64,000 bases of DNA from Sphingobacterium multivorum (GTDB taxonomy: Bacteria > Bacteroidota > Bacteroidia > Sphingobacteriales > Sphingobacteriaceae): the NCBI RefSeq assembly GCF_900457465.1, contig NZ_UAUU01000011.1:868001-932000 (forward strand). Reading direction: 5' to 3'. Under the pieces are notes generated by a model. It was not told the DNA's origin, ran no database searches, and worked only from the letters and a program-made list of their open reading frames with translations. How positions within the stretch are numbered: position 1 is the first letter of the stretch; the number at the start of each line of letters is the position of its first letter. A program made the position numbers and the translations under genes. Of the stretch, positions 1 through 7,971 are shown piece by piece.

Positions 1-82
1 CTCCCCCGCAAAACAGGACATTTTAAAAGTGGAGTTTCGGACGTCTGGTTAAATGTGCTTCGGCCAGTGCAACCAGCTTAAT

Positions 83-202
83 TTAAAAATCAAACCCCAA
101 TTCGGATAGCATTCGTTCGTGATTATTCATAAAATACTTCATCAGCTTATACTGTTCGGTAATCTGATATGAAATTGGCTTTATTCCATTTTCAGATACC
201 TG
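83..202 (-). pseudogene. 3' remnant of AAA family ATPase (second copy)
   Basis: On the minus strand this encodes the last ~39 residues of an ATPase, ending NNHERMLSELGFDF and a stop. It matches almost base for base the 3' end of the ATPase pseudogene at 10325-11036 (homology about 86-202 versus 10328-10444). Homology stops abruptly near 202, where a plus-strand gene fragment starts, so this is a rearrangement scar and not a functional gene. Whether it arose by duplication or by recombination between two resident copies cannot be told from here. Confidence 0.75.
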
Positions 203-440
203 CCCTAAAACGGATAAATTTGATGCTATGGTAGACTTTTTACGGAAGAATTTACCTTTAGTTGATCGGCGGGTTCAAAATGCGATTTACCTAAATTTTT
301 TAGGTAAATTAGATTTTTCTAAAAACCCCGGTTTAATAAAATGCTTAGGGCAGCAATTAGGTAAAGCCTATACTGATATAGAAAATTATAATAATTCTCC
401 AGCTCGTGATAAGGTAAAGAACTTCTTGAATAAATTTTGA
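201..440 (+). pseudogene. C-terminal fragment of an unrecognised protein
   Basis: An open frame runs from the junction at about 201 to a TGA at 438-440. An ATG at 228 would give 70 residues, but the frame is open upstream to the break with the ATPase remnant, so this looks like the 3' end of a larger gene whose 5' part is gone. The peptide is soluble, basic and helical in character and ends DKVKNFLNKF. I do not recognise the family. Position just before a small acidic protein is what a toxin tail followed by its immunity gene would look like, but that is only inference. Confidence 0.4.
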
Positions 441-475
441 TGTTCTTGCTACAGGTAAATACTTGAAGTTGGCAC

Positions 476-787
476 TTGAAAGATGTAAATGATACTCAAA
501 AAGAAACAGTCGCAACACTAAGTAAGAAGTTATCGTTGCCTTATACAGGTACGGAGCAGGACTGGGATATTGAGATGGCAGATTCCAATCGCATCAATGA
601 ATTTATTGATTTTTATCATCAATATAACTTAACTTTTGAGGAAAGGGTGGCTTTAATGTGGCTGATTATTGCGTCTTATGATGATTTTGTAAATGAGAAC
701 AACGTAGCGATAGATTATAGATGGGATGCCATTAAGGCGATGTTAGCAAAGGATAGGATACATTTTGTGGAGTTGATAAATTATTAG
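476..787 (+). CDS. Small acidic hypothetical protein, possible immunity protein
   Basis: 103 residues from a TTG start; an in-frame TGA at 464 prevents much extension upstream, and no nearby in-frame ATG offers a better start. The product is acidic with a central hydrophobic helix (VALMWLIIASYDDF) and no signal peptide or membrane span. Such size and composition resemble immunity proteins of polymorphic toxin systems, and another immunity-like relic lies just beyond the insertion sequences at 5765-5998, but I cannot assign a family. It lies 36 bases after the fragment ending at 440 and 41 bases before the IS21 target duplication. Confidence 0.5.
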   Translation: MKDVNDTQKETVATLSKKLSLPYTGTEQDWDIEMADSNRINEFIDFYHQYNLTFEERVALMWLIIASYDDFVNENNVAIDYRWDAIKAMLAKDRIHFVELINY

Positions 788-833
788 TCTTTGTATAACG
801 AAACCGATATTTTTAGGATAACACCTCTTATGA

Positions 834-882
834 TGAATATTCCGACAAAAGTACACCACGGGTTCCGGACGAAAGTACACCA
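834..882. repeat. IS21 left-end terminal repeats
   Basis: Two inverted copies of the element's terminal repeat lie here: TTCCGACAAAAGTACACCA (840-858) and TTCCGGACGAAAGTACACCA (863-882). They match, in reverse, the right-end consensus TGGTGTANTTTGNNGCGGAA. Multiple end repeats are known transposase-binding sites in IS21. Confidence 0.85.
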
Positions 883-940
883 GATTTAGTGACCAATAAC
901 CCGAGCTATTTTACAACTGGATTGTATTAACTTTTCAAAC

Positions 941-1672
941 TTAATGATTTTTTTTCTTTCTTAACGACTTGCCCTGTAGCGAGAGTCTGTGTGCGGAAGC
1001 TGTCAATCTGTCCATTATCGCATCCGCAAGTGTTGGCTCATCAATAAAGTTGTACCATGCTTCAATCGGTAGCTGAGAAGTTATGACAACAGAGCTATTT
1101 CCATATCGGTCTTCCAATATATCTAGCAGTGCAAGCCGAGTGTCAGCGTCTATTGATTTTAACCCGAAGTCATCCAATATGAGTAACTTTTGGTTTGCAA
1201 TTCCCTTTATCCATTTCAGATAAGTACCATCAAGCCTGGTCTGTACAACGGTATCCATAAAGCGGTTCATACTGAAGTATAGCGTTTTAAAGCCCAGCAG
1301 ACAAGCCGACCTTCCCAGCGCACAGGCCAAAAAGCTTTTACCTGAACCTGTAGCTCCTGTGATAAGAACATTTTCTCCACGATGTATAAAAGAGCCGTCT
1401 GAAAGTCGAAGTACCTGTTCACGTGTGATGCCCCTTTCTGCATTGCAGATGATCTCTTCAGGAAGAGCGTTGTACCTGAGCCGGCTGGCTTTGAGATATT
1501 TCTGGGTTCTGGTATGGTCACGGTATTCCAGTTCGGCCTGTACCATGGATCCCAATAGTTCATGGACATCCTGGATTTCGTGTACTGGTAAGGAGGCGAC
1601 TGCTTCATAGCGGCGGGCCATGCCAGTCAGGCGCATTGATCTGAGCTGTTCGATAGTTTGATCTGTGTTCAT
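941..1672 (-). CDS. istB: IstB, ATP-binding helper of IS21 transposition
   Basis: 243 residues, full length for IstB. It is an AAA+ ATPase related to DnaC/DnaA that loads the IstA transposase on target DNA. Walker A is GATGSGKS at residues 106-113 and Walker B is LLILDD at 163-168; a C-terminal basic tail ends SLRKKKNH. The IstB N-terminal helical region (residues 1-80) precedes the ATPase domain. It lies 26 bases downstream of istA on the same strand, the standard IS21 order, and would be cotranscribed with it. No frameshift or missing catalytic residue is seen. Confidence 0.95.
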   Translation of the reverse strand: MNTDQTIEQLRSMRLTGMARRYEAVASLPVHEIQDVHELLGSMVQAELEYRDHTRTQKYLKASRLRYNALPEEIICNAERGITREQVLRLSDGSFIHRGENVLITGATGSGKSFLACALGRSACLLGFKTLYFSMNRFMDTVVQTRLDGTYLKWIKGIANQKLLILDDFGLKSIDADTRLALLDILEDRYGNSSVVITSQLPIEAWYNFIDEPTLADAIMDRLTASAHRLSLQGKSLRKKKNH

Positions 1673-1698
1673 TTCTGTTGTTGATTTATGTGTCTGTT

Positions 1699-3297
1699 TT
1701 ATTTGTATTCATCAGCCCCCCGGATGTTCCGGTGTAGTGGAATGCTATAACCGGCAGTGTGCCGATCATCTTTTTCCAGCATGTCCATCTTGTTGTCAAG
1801 GATATTTTTTATGGCCATATAATTAAAGCGGTGGCCTTTTAGCCCTCTTTGGCAGGCGGCTTCTATGCGGTCTGGATAAAGCGATGCCAGCCTGAGGAGT
1901 CCCTGACAGGCTTGATAAGATTGGTCTATGATCAGTTTGCTATCCATTACCTTTTGAAAGTATTCGCGGGTGGCAACACCGTATTTTTCTGCCCTTGAAA
2001 GATAGTCATCGGGATTCCAGGCCAGGCGCTCGCGAAATTGGCGGTGATGTGGTGGTTCATGATTTCTGTCGGTCGTATAACCGTGTTTTTTATAGCTGCG
2101 CCTGTGAAGGGCTACACGGACGTTTCCGATGTATATTTCAACGGTATCGGTACAATAAATAATATTTACCGTGCTCCCGATATGTTTGGAAGGTACGCTG
2201 TAGAAGTGCCAGTCCTCACCCAGTACCACATGATAATCACGTTGCACCTTTGCACGTGTATAGTGTTTCATTATGAAAGAACTTTCCGGCAACGGATTTA
2301 AGATCGGTTTCTCACTACTTTCAAAAAGCTCTGTTCTGCTGAAAGTCTTGCGCTGGAAGTTTTTCTGATGGTGCTCTTTAAGCTGTAGACCTATCGCCAG
2401 ATTCAGTTCGCTGATACTTTTAAAGGTCTCATTTCGGAGTGGAGCGTATATCCGTTGATAGGTTATTTTAACAGCACCTTCCACTGATGCCTTATCCCTG
2501 GGTTTTGCAGGACGTGTGGCAAGAAGCGCTATGTTATTATGATTGGCCCATTGCTCCAGCATATCGGCGAACTTTGGTTCGTAACGGTTACTGCGCACGA
2601 CCCATTGTTTCATATTGTCCGACTTTACCGATAAGGGTACGCCCCCAAAATAGCCAAGGGCATTGTTAAGCGCCCGCAATACCTGCGGCAGGGATGCATT
2701 AATGAGCGCTTCCACATAACTATAGCCGCTAAAAGGCAATACGGCCACCAGAACAGGACAGGCTATCAGTTCACCACTGTCGGTATCCACATAATGCAGC
2801 ATATCACCAGCAAAGTCTACCTGCAGCAGCTTCCCGGGCTCATGTTCAAAACGCATGGTAGCTCCCTGTTTGCGGATATGTTCCTGAAGAAGCTCACAGA
2901 ATCTGGAATAGCCAAAGCCATCGGGATATTCAATGATATATTCCTGCCATAACAGCTGACGCGTAACACCTACACGACGGAGTTCGGAAAATAGATAGGA
3001 AAACTGCGATTCAAGATGTATCCGGCGGGGATCTTTTTCTATCTGTTCCGCTTTGCCCGCATTAAGATAAGCCTCCAGCTCGGCATCGGAAAAAAGGAGC
3101 AGTTCCGCAATACTGAATCCGCTGTCGGCAAACCGCTGCAAATAACCTGCGATGGTACGTCTATTGATACCGGTCTCCCTTTCGATGGAACGCTGGGAAA
3201 AGCCACGTTCCAAAAACAGCAATATCTGTCTTATCTTCTGCATATTTAGAGGTCTGTTTGCCATGTCGTTAGGTCTAATACAGGCCCAACTTAGCAA
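1699..3297 (-). CDS. istA: IstA, IS21-family DDE transposase
   Basis: About 530 residues. An N-terminal helix-turn-helix (about 25-60, with SQRSIERETGINRRTIAGYL) is followed by the integrase core. The DDE triad is visible as D161 (LLQVDFAGD), D227 (VKSDNMK) and E273 (DKASVEGAV), which recalls retroviral integrase spacing. The N-terminus is uncertain: the ATG at residue 19 (MQKIRQILLFLERG) is a plausible alternative start that would remove an unconserved leader. It is upstream of istB in the same operon. The gene is intact and gives the nested insertion's outer element its full transposition module. Confidence 0.95.
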   Translation of the reverse strand: MLSWACIRPNDMANRPLNMQKIRQILLFLERGFSQRSIERETGINRRTIAGYLQRFADSGFSIAELLLFSDAELEAYLNAGKAEQIEKDPRRIHLESQFSYLFSELRRVGVTRQLLWQEYIIEYPDGFGYSRFCELLQEHIRKQGATMRFEHEPGKLLQVDFAGDMLHYVDTDSGELIACPVLVAVLPFSGYSYVEALINASLPQVLRALNNALGYFGGVPLSVKSDNMKQWVVRSNRYEPKFADMLEQWANHNNIALLATRPAKPRDKASVEGAVKITYQRIYAPLRNETFKSISELNLAIGLQLKEHHQKNFQRKTFSRTELFESSEKPILNPLPESSFIMKHYTRAKVQRDYHVVLGEDWHFYSVPSKHIGSTVNIIYCTDTVEIYIGNVRVALHRRSYKKHGYTTDRNHEPPHHRQFRERLAWNPDDYLSRAEKYGVATREYFQKVMDSKLIIDQSYQACQGLLRLASLYPDRIEAACQRGLKGHRFNYMAIKNILDNKMDMLEKDDRHTAGYSIPLHRNIRGADEYK

Positions 3298-3319
3298 TCT
3301 TTTTTTCTTAAATATCCAG

Positions 3320-3471
3320 TGGTGTAGTTTGCCGCGGAATTATTGGTGCACTTTGTGTCGGAATGGCAGTCTTTCTAGAACAGTGTAAAAGACCGTCAAC
3401 CTATAATTAGACTGCTAAAAATTTACACCAAAGTGGTGTATTTTGCAGCGGAATCACTGGTGTACTTTGGA
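3320..3471. repeat. IS21 right-end terminal repeats (proximal part)
   Basis: Copies of TGGTGTANTTTGNNGCGGAA occur at 3320-3339, 3344-3363 and 3434-3453; a fourth starts at 3458 and is broken at 3471 by the ISL3 insertion, continuing at 5700-5705. A fifth copy is at 5709-5728. The right end thus has five units against two at the left. Confidence 0.8.
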
Positions 3472-3494
3472 GGTTCTTCGTCAATTTTGGTGAA

Positions 3495-5117
3495 TTATGC
3501 TGATTTTGCAAGTATCATTTTCCTCAATAGCTGAAATCCTGCCCTTCCGTACATTTTTCTTTTTATATTTTTTATTCGATTCACTTGTCCCTCAACCTGG
3601 CCGTTACTTACTGTTCTTACTACTGCATTATTCACTGCTTCATAGTCCCTTAAAAGGTTTTTAGCGAAATTTTTAAGCCCGCACTCTGATGTTGATGCCT
3701 CCTGAATCCATTTTTGTAACATTCCTTCTTTCTTGATAAGAAACAATTGTTTAAAGTCCTTTATCAACTGCTCCAGTTGTTTTATTTGAGGAAGCTTTTC
3801 AAATAATAATTCTAAAAATTCTTTATCATCTTCCTTAAGGTGTTTTGACTCCCTATAGAGCATTAAGGATAATTTGGTTGGCGACCAAGTTTTTGCTACC
3901 ACCACCTGCGCCTTATATTTCATTCTACTAAGCCCCGGCATATTATAAACTTCATTCATCTTGTGGCAAAACTGGGTATACTTACCATTGAATCCCATCT
4001 GAACAATAGTGTTATGTAGTTCTCTATATGTTTTTCCGTGGTTCTCTTCGCTCAAAAGATAATTAATGAAGGATTCCAGGTTGGTGGAGTTTCTGGACTG
4101 TCTTTTCTCAAGTTTTTCCACGGATACATACCTTGCGACTGTTTTTCGATCCAGGTTTGTAATTCTGGCAATTTGTCTCAGCGTAATACCATTGGCATAT
4201 AGCTCTTTAACCTTGTCGAATAGATATTGTTTATGTGCACCAATGTTTGCTGTAGAAATCGTTGCTAGAACTTCTAAATTTGCTTCAACAGGCCCGGTAA
4301 CTTCCGTTAATGTAGGTTCTTTTCTTTTGGGATCATTATAAAGCTTAAATATTTCCTTCAATTCTTTTGCTTTTGATTGTAAGACTTTTTTAGCTGCTTC
4401 CCCTAAGTTCATAATTAGGTGAAAGCGGTCGGCTACCTGAATGGCATCAGGGGCCCCTGTTTTTATACCCAAAGCATATGGGCCATAGCGATCTCTGGAT
4501 ACTACTTTTATTTCTGGATGATTCTTCAGCCACTCTGCCAGCGTATCCGATTCACGATCCGGAAGTAAATCTATCACTTCTTTCCGTTCTAAATCCACAA
4601 TAACGGTTCCGTAGGTACTTCCTTTTTTGAATGCCCAATCATCTACGCCAATTACCCCAGATGTCAAAGCCTTAGGTTGTATATCTACTCCCTGAATCAC
4701 TCTTAACATAGTGGAGGAGCTAACCGGCAGTCCAACATAGCGACTAATTGCTGAACCTCTATTTCCTCCCAATTCAAGCCCCATTTTAAAAAGAAGTTCA
4801 TTTGAACGAATCATTCTTCTATAATATGGCCTGATTTCACAATCGAAGCGTTCAGTAAAAACCTTTCGATGACAGACTGAATTATCACAAAAATACTTCC
4901 TAGCCCTGAGCTTGATTTTTACTAAATATCCGGAAACAGGAAGGTCTAAAAGAGTTCGGAAATATCTACTATGAACCCTATCACTCGTAATGCCACAAAT
5001 AGGGCATGTTGAGTGTTTTTGATAAGCGTACGTACTAATATAAAGCTCTCCTAGAGAGGTGTACGTTGTTTCAGCTTTTAACTGTAAATTGGGAGGAAGT
5101 ACAAATTCTGGAATCAT
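3495..5117 (-). CDS. ISL3-family DDE transposase
   Basis: 540 residues, full length. An N-terminal zinc-binding region has C38, C41, C77 and C82 (STCPICG ... FCDNSVCHRK). A DDE catalytic core follows with VIGVDDWAF (D159/D160) and VSRDRYGPYA (D209), the aromatic-rich signature of DDE_Tnp_ISL3. A helix-turn-helix insertion with LRQIARITNLDRKTVARYV lies mid-protein. The distal glutamate is likely in VEGQVNRIK near the C-terminus. The stop lies directly inside the left inverted repeat boundary. The gene is divergent from the passenger gene at 5187, sharing a 69-bp intergenic region. Confidence 0.95.
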   Translation of the reverse strand: MIPEFVLPPNLQLKAETTYTSLGELYISTYAYQKHSTCPICGITSDRVHSRYFRTLLDLPVSGYLVKIKLRARKYFCDNSVCHRKVFTERFDCEIRPYYRRMIRSNELLFKMGLELGGNRGSAISRYVGLPVSSSTMLRVIQGVDIQPKALTSGVIGVDDWAFKKGSTYGTVIVDLERKEVIDLLPDRESDTLAEWLKNHPEIKVVSRDRYGPYALGIKTGAPDAIQVADRFHLIMNLGEAAKKVLQSKAKELKEIFKLYNDPKRKEPTLTEVTGPVEANLEVLATISTANIGAHKQYLFDKVKELYANGITLRQIARITNLDRKTVARYVSVEKLEKRQSRNSTNLESFINYLLSEENHGKTYRELHNTIVQMGFNGKYTQFCHKMNEVYNMPGLSRMKYKAQVVVAKTWSPTKLSLMLYRESKHLKEDDKEFLELLFEKLPQIKQLEQLIKDFKQLFLIKKEGMLQKWIQEASTSECGLKNFAKNLLRDYEAVNNAVVRTVSNGQVEGQVNRIKNIKRKMYGRAGFQLLRKMILAKSA

Positions 5118-5155
5118 AACTAAAAGTATAATATTAAATTACACATAATAATTTA

Positions 5156-5163
5156 TATATTTG
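5156..5163 (+). promoter_or_regulatory. Possible -7 element of the ISL3 passenger gene
   Basis: TATATTTG fits the Bacteroidota -7 consensus TAnnTTTG and lies 23 bases before the GTG start at 5187. No clear -33 TTTG box is visible at the expected spacing. Confidence 0.35.
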
Positions 5164-5186
5164 TTGTTTAGAAAAAATAAATTACA

Positions 5187-5654
5187 GTGGGAAAATCAGT
5201 CTTACAAATTCAGCGATCAGACGCAACAGAGATAAAGAAATTATTAAATACAAATGATGCTTATACCGTTGGTATAAGGCTATACATGGTATATCTTGTT
5301 GCATTAGGCTATTCGAGCAGACGGTTGTCTGAACTACATAATATCAGCTTCAAGCAGATAACAAATTGGGTTCATAGATTTGAAAAAGAAGGTATTGAAG
5401 GATTAAAAGATAAGAAAGGGCGCGGTAGACGGAGCAATTTATCAAACGAACAACTCGAAAGAATCAAAAACTTGGTCATAAACGAAAAACCCTCGGATCA
5501 TGGATATCAATCAGTAAAGTGGACAGGCCCTCTTTTGGCTCAATGGATTGATAAAGAATATGGCTTAGCATATCAAAAGGCACAAGTCTATAACTTGCTC
5601 GAAAAGGTTGGAATTGTGTTTGAAAAGAAAAAAGGTTTAGTTTATAAAGTGTAA
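5187..5654 (+). CDS. Winged helix-turn-helix passenger protein of the ISL3 element
   Basis: 155 residues from a GTG start. It contains two DNA-binding units: an HTH at about residues 40-75 (SSRRLSELHNISFKQITNWV) and a winged-helix-like segment at about 105-150 (DHGYQSVKWTGPLLAQWI). This arrangement is that of the N-terminal DNA-binding half of IS630/mariner-type transposases, but the DDE half is absent and the protein ends at YKV just before the right inverted repeat. Because it lies inside the ISL3 ends it is a passenger of the element. A role in repression or in end recognition is inference. Confidence 0.75.
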   Translation: MGKSVLQIQRSDATEIKKLLNTNDAYTVGIRLYMVYLVALGYSSRRLSELHNISFKQITNWVHRFEKEGIEGLKDKKGRGRRSNLSNEQLERIKNLVINEKPSDHGYQSVKWTGPLLAQWIDKEYGLAYQKAQVYNLLEKVGIVFEKKKGLVYKV

Positions 5655-5764
5655 TTATTTAACGTACTTTCACCAAAATTGACGAAGAACCACTTTGGAG
5701 CGGAATGGTGGTGTAGTATGGTGCGGAATATGCATATGAGAACTGTCTAATTTTATTAATCGAT

Positions 5765-5998
5765 ATGACGATGAGTTCAAAAAATCCGTAAGATGCCAAT
5801 TTCCAGAAATACCTTGATCTTATACGTGGTTTTTTAAGCAACGAGATCACAGCTTCAGTTTTTGAAACTCGTTTTCTTCAGCTTAGGCGGGAAGATAGCC
5901 AATGGATGAAATTTGGTTCTGATCATAAGGCCTGCCGAATTTTAGATACGCTGAAGTATCCGTTGCTGAATATCGCAATGACAAAAATGGACAAATAA
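5765..5998 (+). pseudogene. Degraded colicin-type immunity gene
   Basis: In one plus-strand frame an ATG is followed after eight codons by TAA, then the frame continues open to a second TAA at 5996-5998. The readable part, with KYLDLIRGFLSNEITASVFE, resembles the start of the bacterial self-protective colicin-like (colicin D type) immunity family. The C-terminal part no longer looks like the family, so both a nonsense codon and further decay are likely. It lies 25 bases from the IS21 target duplication, on the same strand as the small gene at 476-787. Confidence 0.4.
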
Positions 5999-5999
5999 A

Positions 6000-6029
6000 A
6001 AATGTGAAGTCCTTTCGAACTCCACATTT
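6000..6029 (-). terminator. Hairpin terminator of the lipoprotein array
   Basis: AAATGTGAAGT (6000-6010) pairs with ACTCCACATTT (6019-6029), one mismatch in eleven, with an 8-base loop. Read on the minus strand the stem is followed by a run of T, so it probably ends transcription of the lipoprotein genes just upstream. Confidence 0.65.
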
Positions 6030-6061
6030 CTATAATTAATACACTTTCTGGTACGATGCTG

Positions 6062-6604
6062 TTACCTCTTTTGTTTTTTCATTTCTTCTATCTCTCGCTT
6101 TAGCTGGTCTCGATCTTCTTTCTTGTAAAATTCTAACTCCGTTGCAGAATAATCGTACTTGAATAATCTCGCTTTTATTCTGGTATTATTGACAAAAATA
6201 CCAAAGTCTATGTTTGCTATAGTGAGAAAACCAGCACTATTTCCATCAATTTCGATACTTCCAAATTTTGTGAGTTTTGCCAGTCTTGTACTGAATGATC
6301 CATCTGTGTCTGAAGATACTTTTTTGAGCGTATTTCCTTCAGAGTCTAAAAATCGTATCCCGGCATTGGGTACCTTACTTTTTGTCTTAGCTTCAGTGAT
6401 AATGCCTGAAATCGTCACAGAATCTTGCAAATCATTCTCGTCTAAATAGCTTGAAGATTCGTACCCGCCCAATACTTTATTGTTTTCTGTTTTGGGTATG
6501 ATGATAGCGCAGGATGAGAAACAAAAGATCCAAAAAAAGACAGAAATTTTAATAGCCCAGATCAACTTATAACACCTATCTATGTTTTCTATTTGCTTTT
6601 TCAA
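6062..6604 (-). CDS. Lipoprotein with carboxypeptidase-regulatory-like domain (paralog 1)
   Basis: 180 residues. A long N-terminal leader precedes a hydrophobic segment ending FSSC at about residues 28-32, a lipobox, so the protein is probably membrane anchored. Residues ~62-115 resemble a CarboxypepD_reg/Cna-B-like beta fold: VTISGIITEAKTK, then VPNAGIRFLDSEGN, then SDTDGSFS. A charged tail (EIEEMKKQKR) closes it. It overlaps the next upstream gene by 29 bases and shares domain order and tail with the genes at 6576 and 7281, so these are tandem paralogs. The biological role is unknown. Confidence 0.75.
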   Translation of the reverse strand: MKKQIENIDRCYKLIWAIKISVFFWIFCFSSCAIIIPKTENNKVLGGYESSSYLDENDLQDSVTISGIITEAKTKSKVPNAGIRFLDSEGNTLKKVSSDTDGSFSTRLAKLTKFGSIEIDGNSAGFLTIANIDFGIFVNNTRIKARLFKYDYSATELEFYKKEDRDQLKREIEEMKKQKR

Positions 6605-7094
6605 CTTCTTTCCTCAACTTTTTCTGGTCCTTTTTTGAACCTATTTCATTAATATACATGGGCTGCCTTGGTAATTTTATGTCTAAGGCGTAGGTTTTAA
6701 AATTTGGCGCAATGTAAACATGTTCGATAGTCATCCCCGTTCCAAATGTATCTACAATAATTTTTCCATGGAGCAATCCCTCGGATGGGATCGTTAGCGA
6801 AAATTCTCCATTTTTATCGGTGATGGTTGTACCAATTGTATCACTCTCTGAACTAAGAAAGAAAACTCTAGCAGAAGGAACATTTTCATTATTATGGCAC
6901 ATGCTCACTTTGCCTTTTATTAAAGGCGATATCTCATCATCTGTATAACCTTTACCTCGTTGGCTATAGCTGCTGCAGTTGTTTTGGTCTATATCAACCC
7001 AGTCGTTATAATTCTTCTTTGTGGAACAGCTAAAGAGTGTTAGCAAAAGAAGAAGTTTAAAACCACAAAGGTTTAACTTTATGCGTAATGCCAT
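6576..7094 (-). CDS. Lipoprotein with carboxypeptidase-regulatory-like domain (paralog 2)
   Basis: 172 residues with a signal segment ending LTLFSC (lipobox). The middle shows the same pattern as its neighbours: ISPLIKGKVSMC, then VPSARVFFLSSESD, then TDKNGEFSLTIPS, a small beta-sandwich of the transthyretin/CarboxypepD_reg type. It ends with a basic charged tail (EVEKANRKHR). It is upstream of and overlaps paralog 1. In Bacteroidota such domains are common in outer membrane and surface lipoproteins, but no substrate can be deduced. Confidence 0.72.
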   Translation of the reverse strand: MALRIKLNLCGFKLLLLLTLFSCSTKKNYNDWVDIDQNNCSSYSQRGKGYTDDEISPLIKGKVSMCHNNENVPSARVFFLSSESDTIGTTITDKNGEFSLTIPSEGLLHGKIIVDTFGTGMTIEHVYIAPNFKTYALDIKLPRQPMYINEIGSKKDQKKLRKEVEKANRKHR

Positions 7095-7280
7095 TATAAA
7101 TTTGGACCTTTTTTATATTTCAAATAATAAACAAAAATTCTTTATATGAATAGATTCCGTTGTAAACAAGATGAAATTTTTAGCACCATCAAAAACTTTT
7201 TTTTAACTTGCTTGTACCTACCTCTAAAATCTAACTCATTTCAATATTAATAATTTTTCTGAGTTGATTCTCATTTATAT

Positions 7281-7819
7281 CTATTTATTATTTTGATTCT
7301 TGATTTCTTTAATCTCTTTTTTCGAAAGGGGTACTGTGCTTTTCATAACTCCATTTATAATAAACAGTTTCACAGCTATTTCTATTTGTGAATAAAATCG
7401 ACCCATATCAACTTTTGCGATTTCAAGTTCACCTAATGAATTTCCATCGGATCCATTTACATTAATATTCCCGACAGTAGGTTCAGCTTTTATGGTAAAC
7501 TTAAATCTTCCCTGACTATCAGCTGTTTTTATAGCAATTAATTTATTATTTGTATCCCGAACTTCAATTTCTGCATTTGGTACTATTTTATTACTTCCTC
7601 CCATGCGTACCTCTCCCTGAAGTGATATTATTCCTTCCAGATCTTTATCATCTTTTAAATATTTTATATTATAGCCCCCACTGTTTTTTCCTTTAAATAA
7701 TTGGCATCTCGTTTCCTAATCGATATACAGGAAAACAATGTTACGGATAAAAATAAAAACAAGAATTTAATAGCCAAGTTTTGTACCTTTTCTGGATGTA
7801 CCCTCTTTAATAATTCCAT
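7281..7819 (-). pseudogene. Lipoprotein paralog 3, frameshifted
   Basis: The part starting at an internal ATG (7604) gives 107 residues, but the coding frame extends upstream. An ATG at 7819 starts a signal peptide ending VTLFSC (lipobox), in a different frame. Adding one G to the G5 run at about 7675 joins the two frames into a 179-residue protein. Like paralog 1 it has a GGY after the lipobox and a carboxypeptidase-regulatory-like domain (VPNAEIEVRDTNN, ADSQGRFKFT). If the missing base is a sequencing error the gene is intact; otherwise it is inactive. Confidence 0.7.
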
Positions 7820-7971
7820 ATTGTTCTGCTTTAATAGTATTAGTTATCCTATTTTTTGTCTCATCGTCCAATTTGTATCCCATCAATTCACCATAACTTT
7901 TAAGACTTGTCGATATATCAGTAATAAAGTTTTTAGTTATTATACCATGCTGTAAGCTGTTTGATCTACGT

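Larger units (their letters stand above)
3472..5691. mobile_element. ISL3-family insertion sequence with passenger gene
   Basis: A 2220-bp element with perfect 22-bp inverted ends. The left end (3472-3493) begins GGTTCTTCGTCAATTTT and the right end (5670-5691) is its exact reverse complement. It is flanked by the 8-bp duplication ACTTTGGA at 3464-3471 and 5692-5699. Both the GGxTCTT-type tip and the 8-bp duplication fit ISL3. It holds a minus-strand transposase and a divergent plus-strand helix-turn-helix gene. The perfect ends and perfect duplication point to a recent insertion into the resident IS21 element. Confidence 0.93.
834..5734 (-). mobile_element. IS21-family element interrupted by an ISL3 element
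   Basis: The element carries istB and istA on the minus strand. Its tips match in inverted orientation: TGAATATTCC at the left and GGAATATGCA at the right, giving the TG...CA termini usual for IS21. It is bracketed by a perfect 5-bp duplication TATGA at 829-833 and 5735-5739. Several 20-bp repeats lie inside each end. The ISL3 element 3472-5691 sits within the right-end repeats; removing it and one copy of its duplication leaves an IS of about 2673 bp, normal for the family. It must therefore have inserted first. Both transposition genes are open, but the split right end may prevent transposition. Confidence 0.9.
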
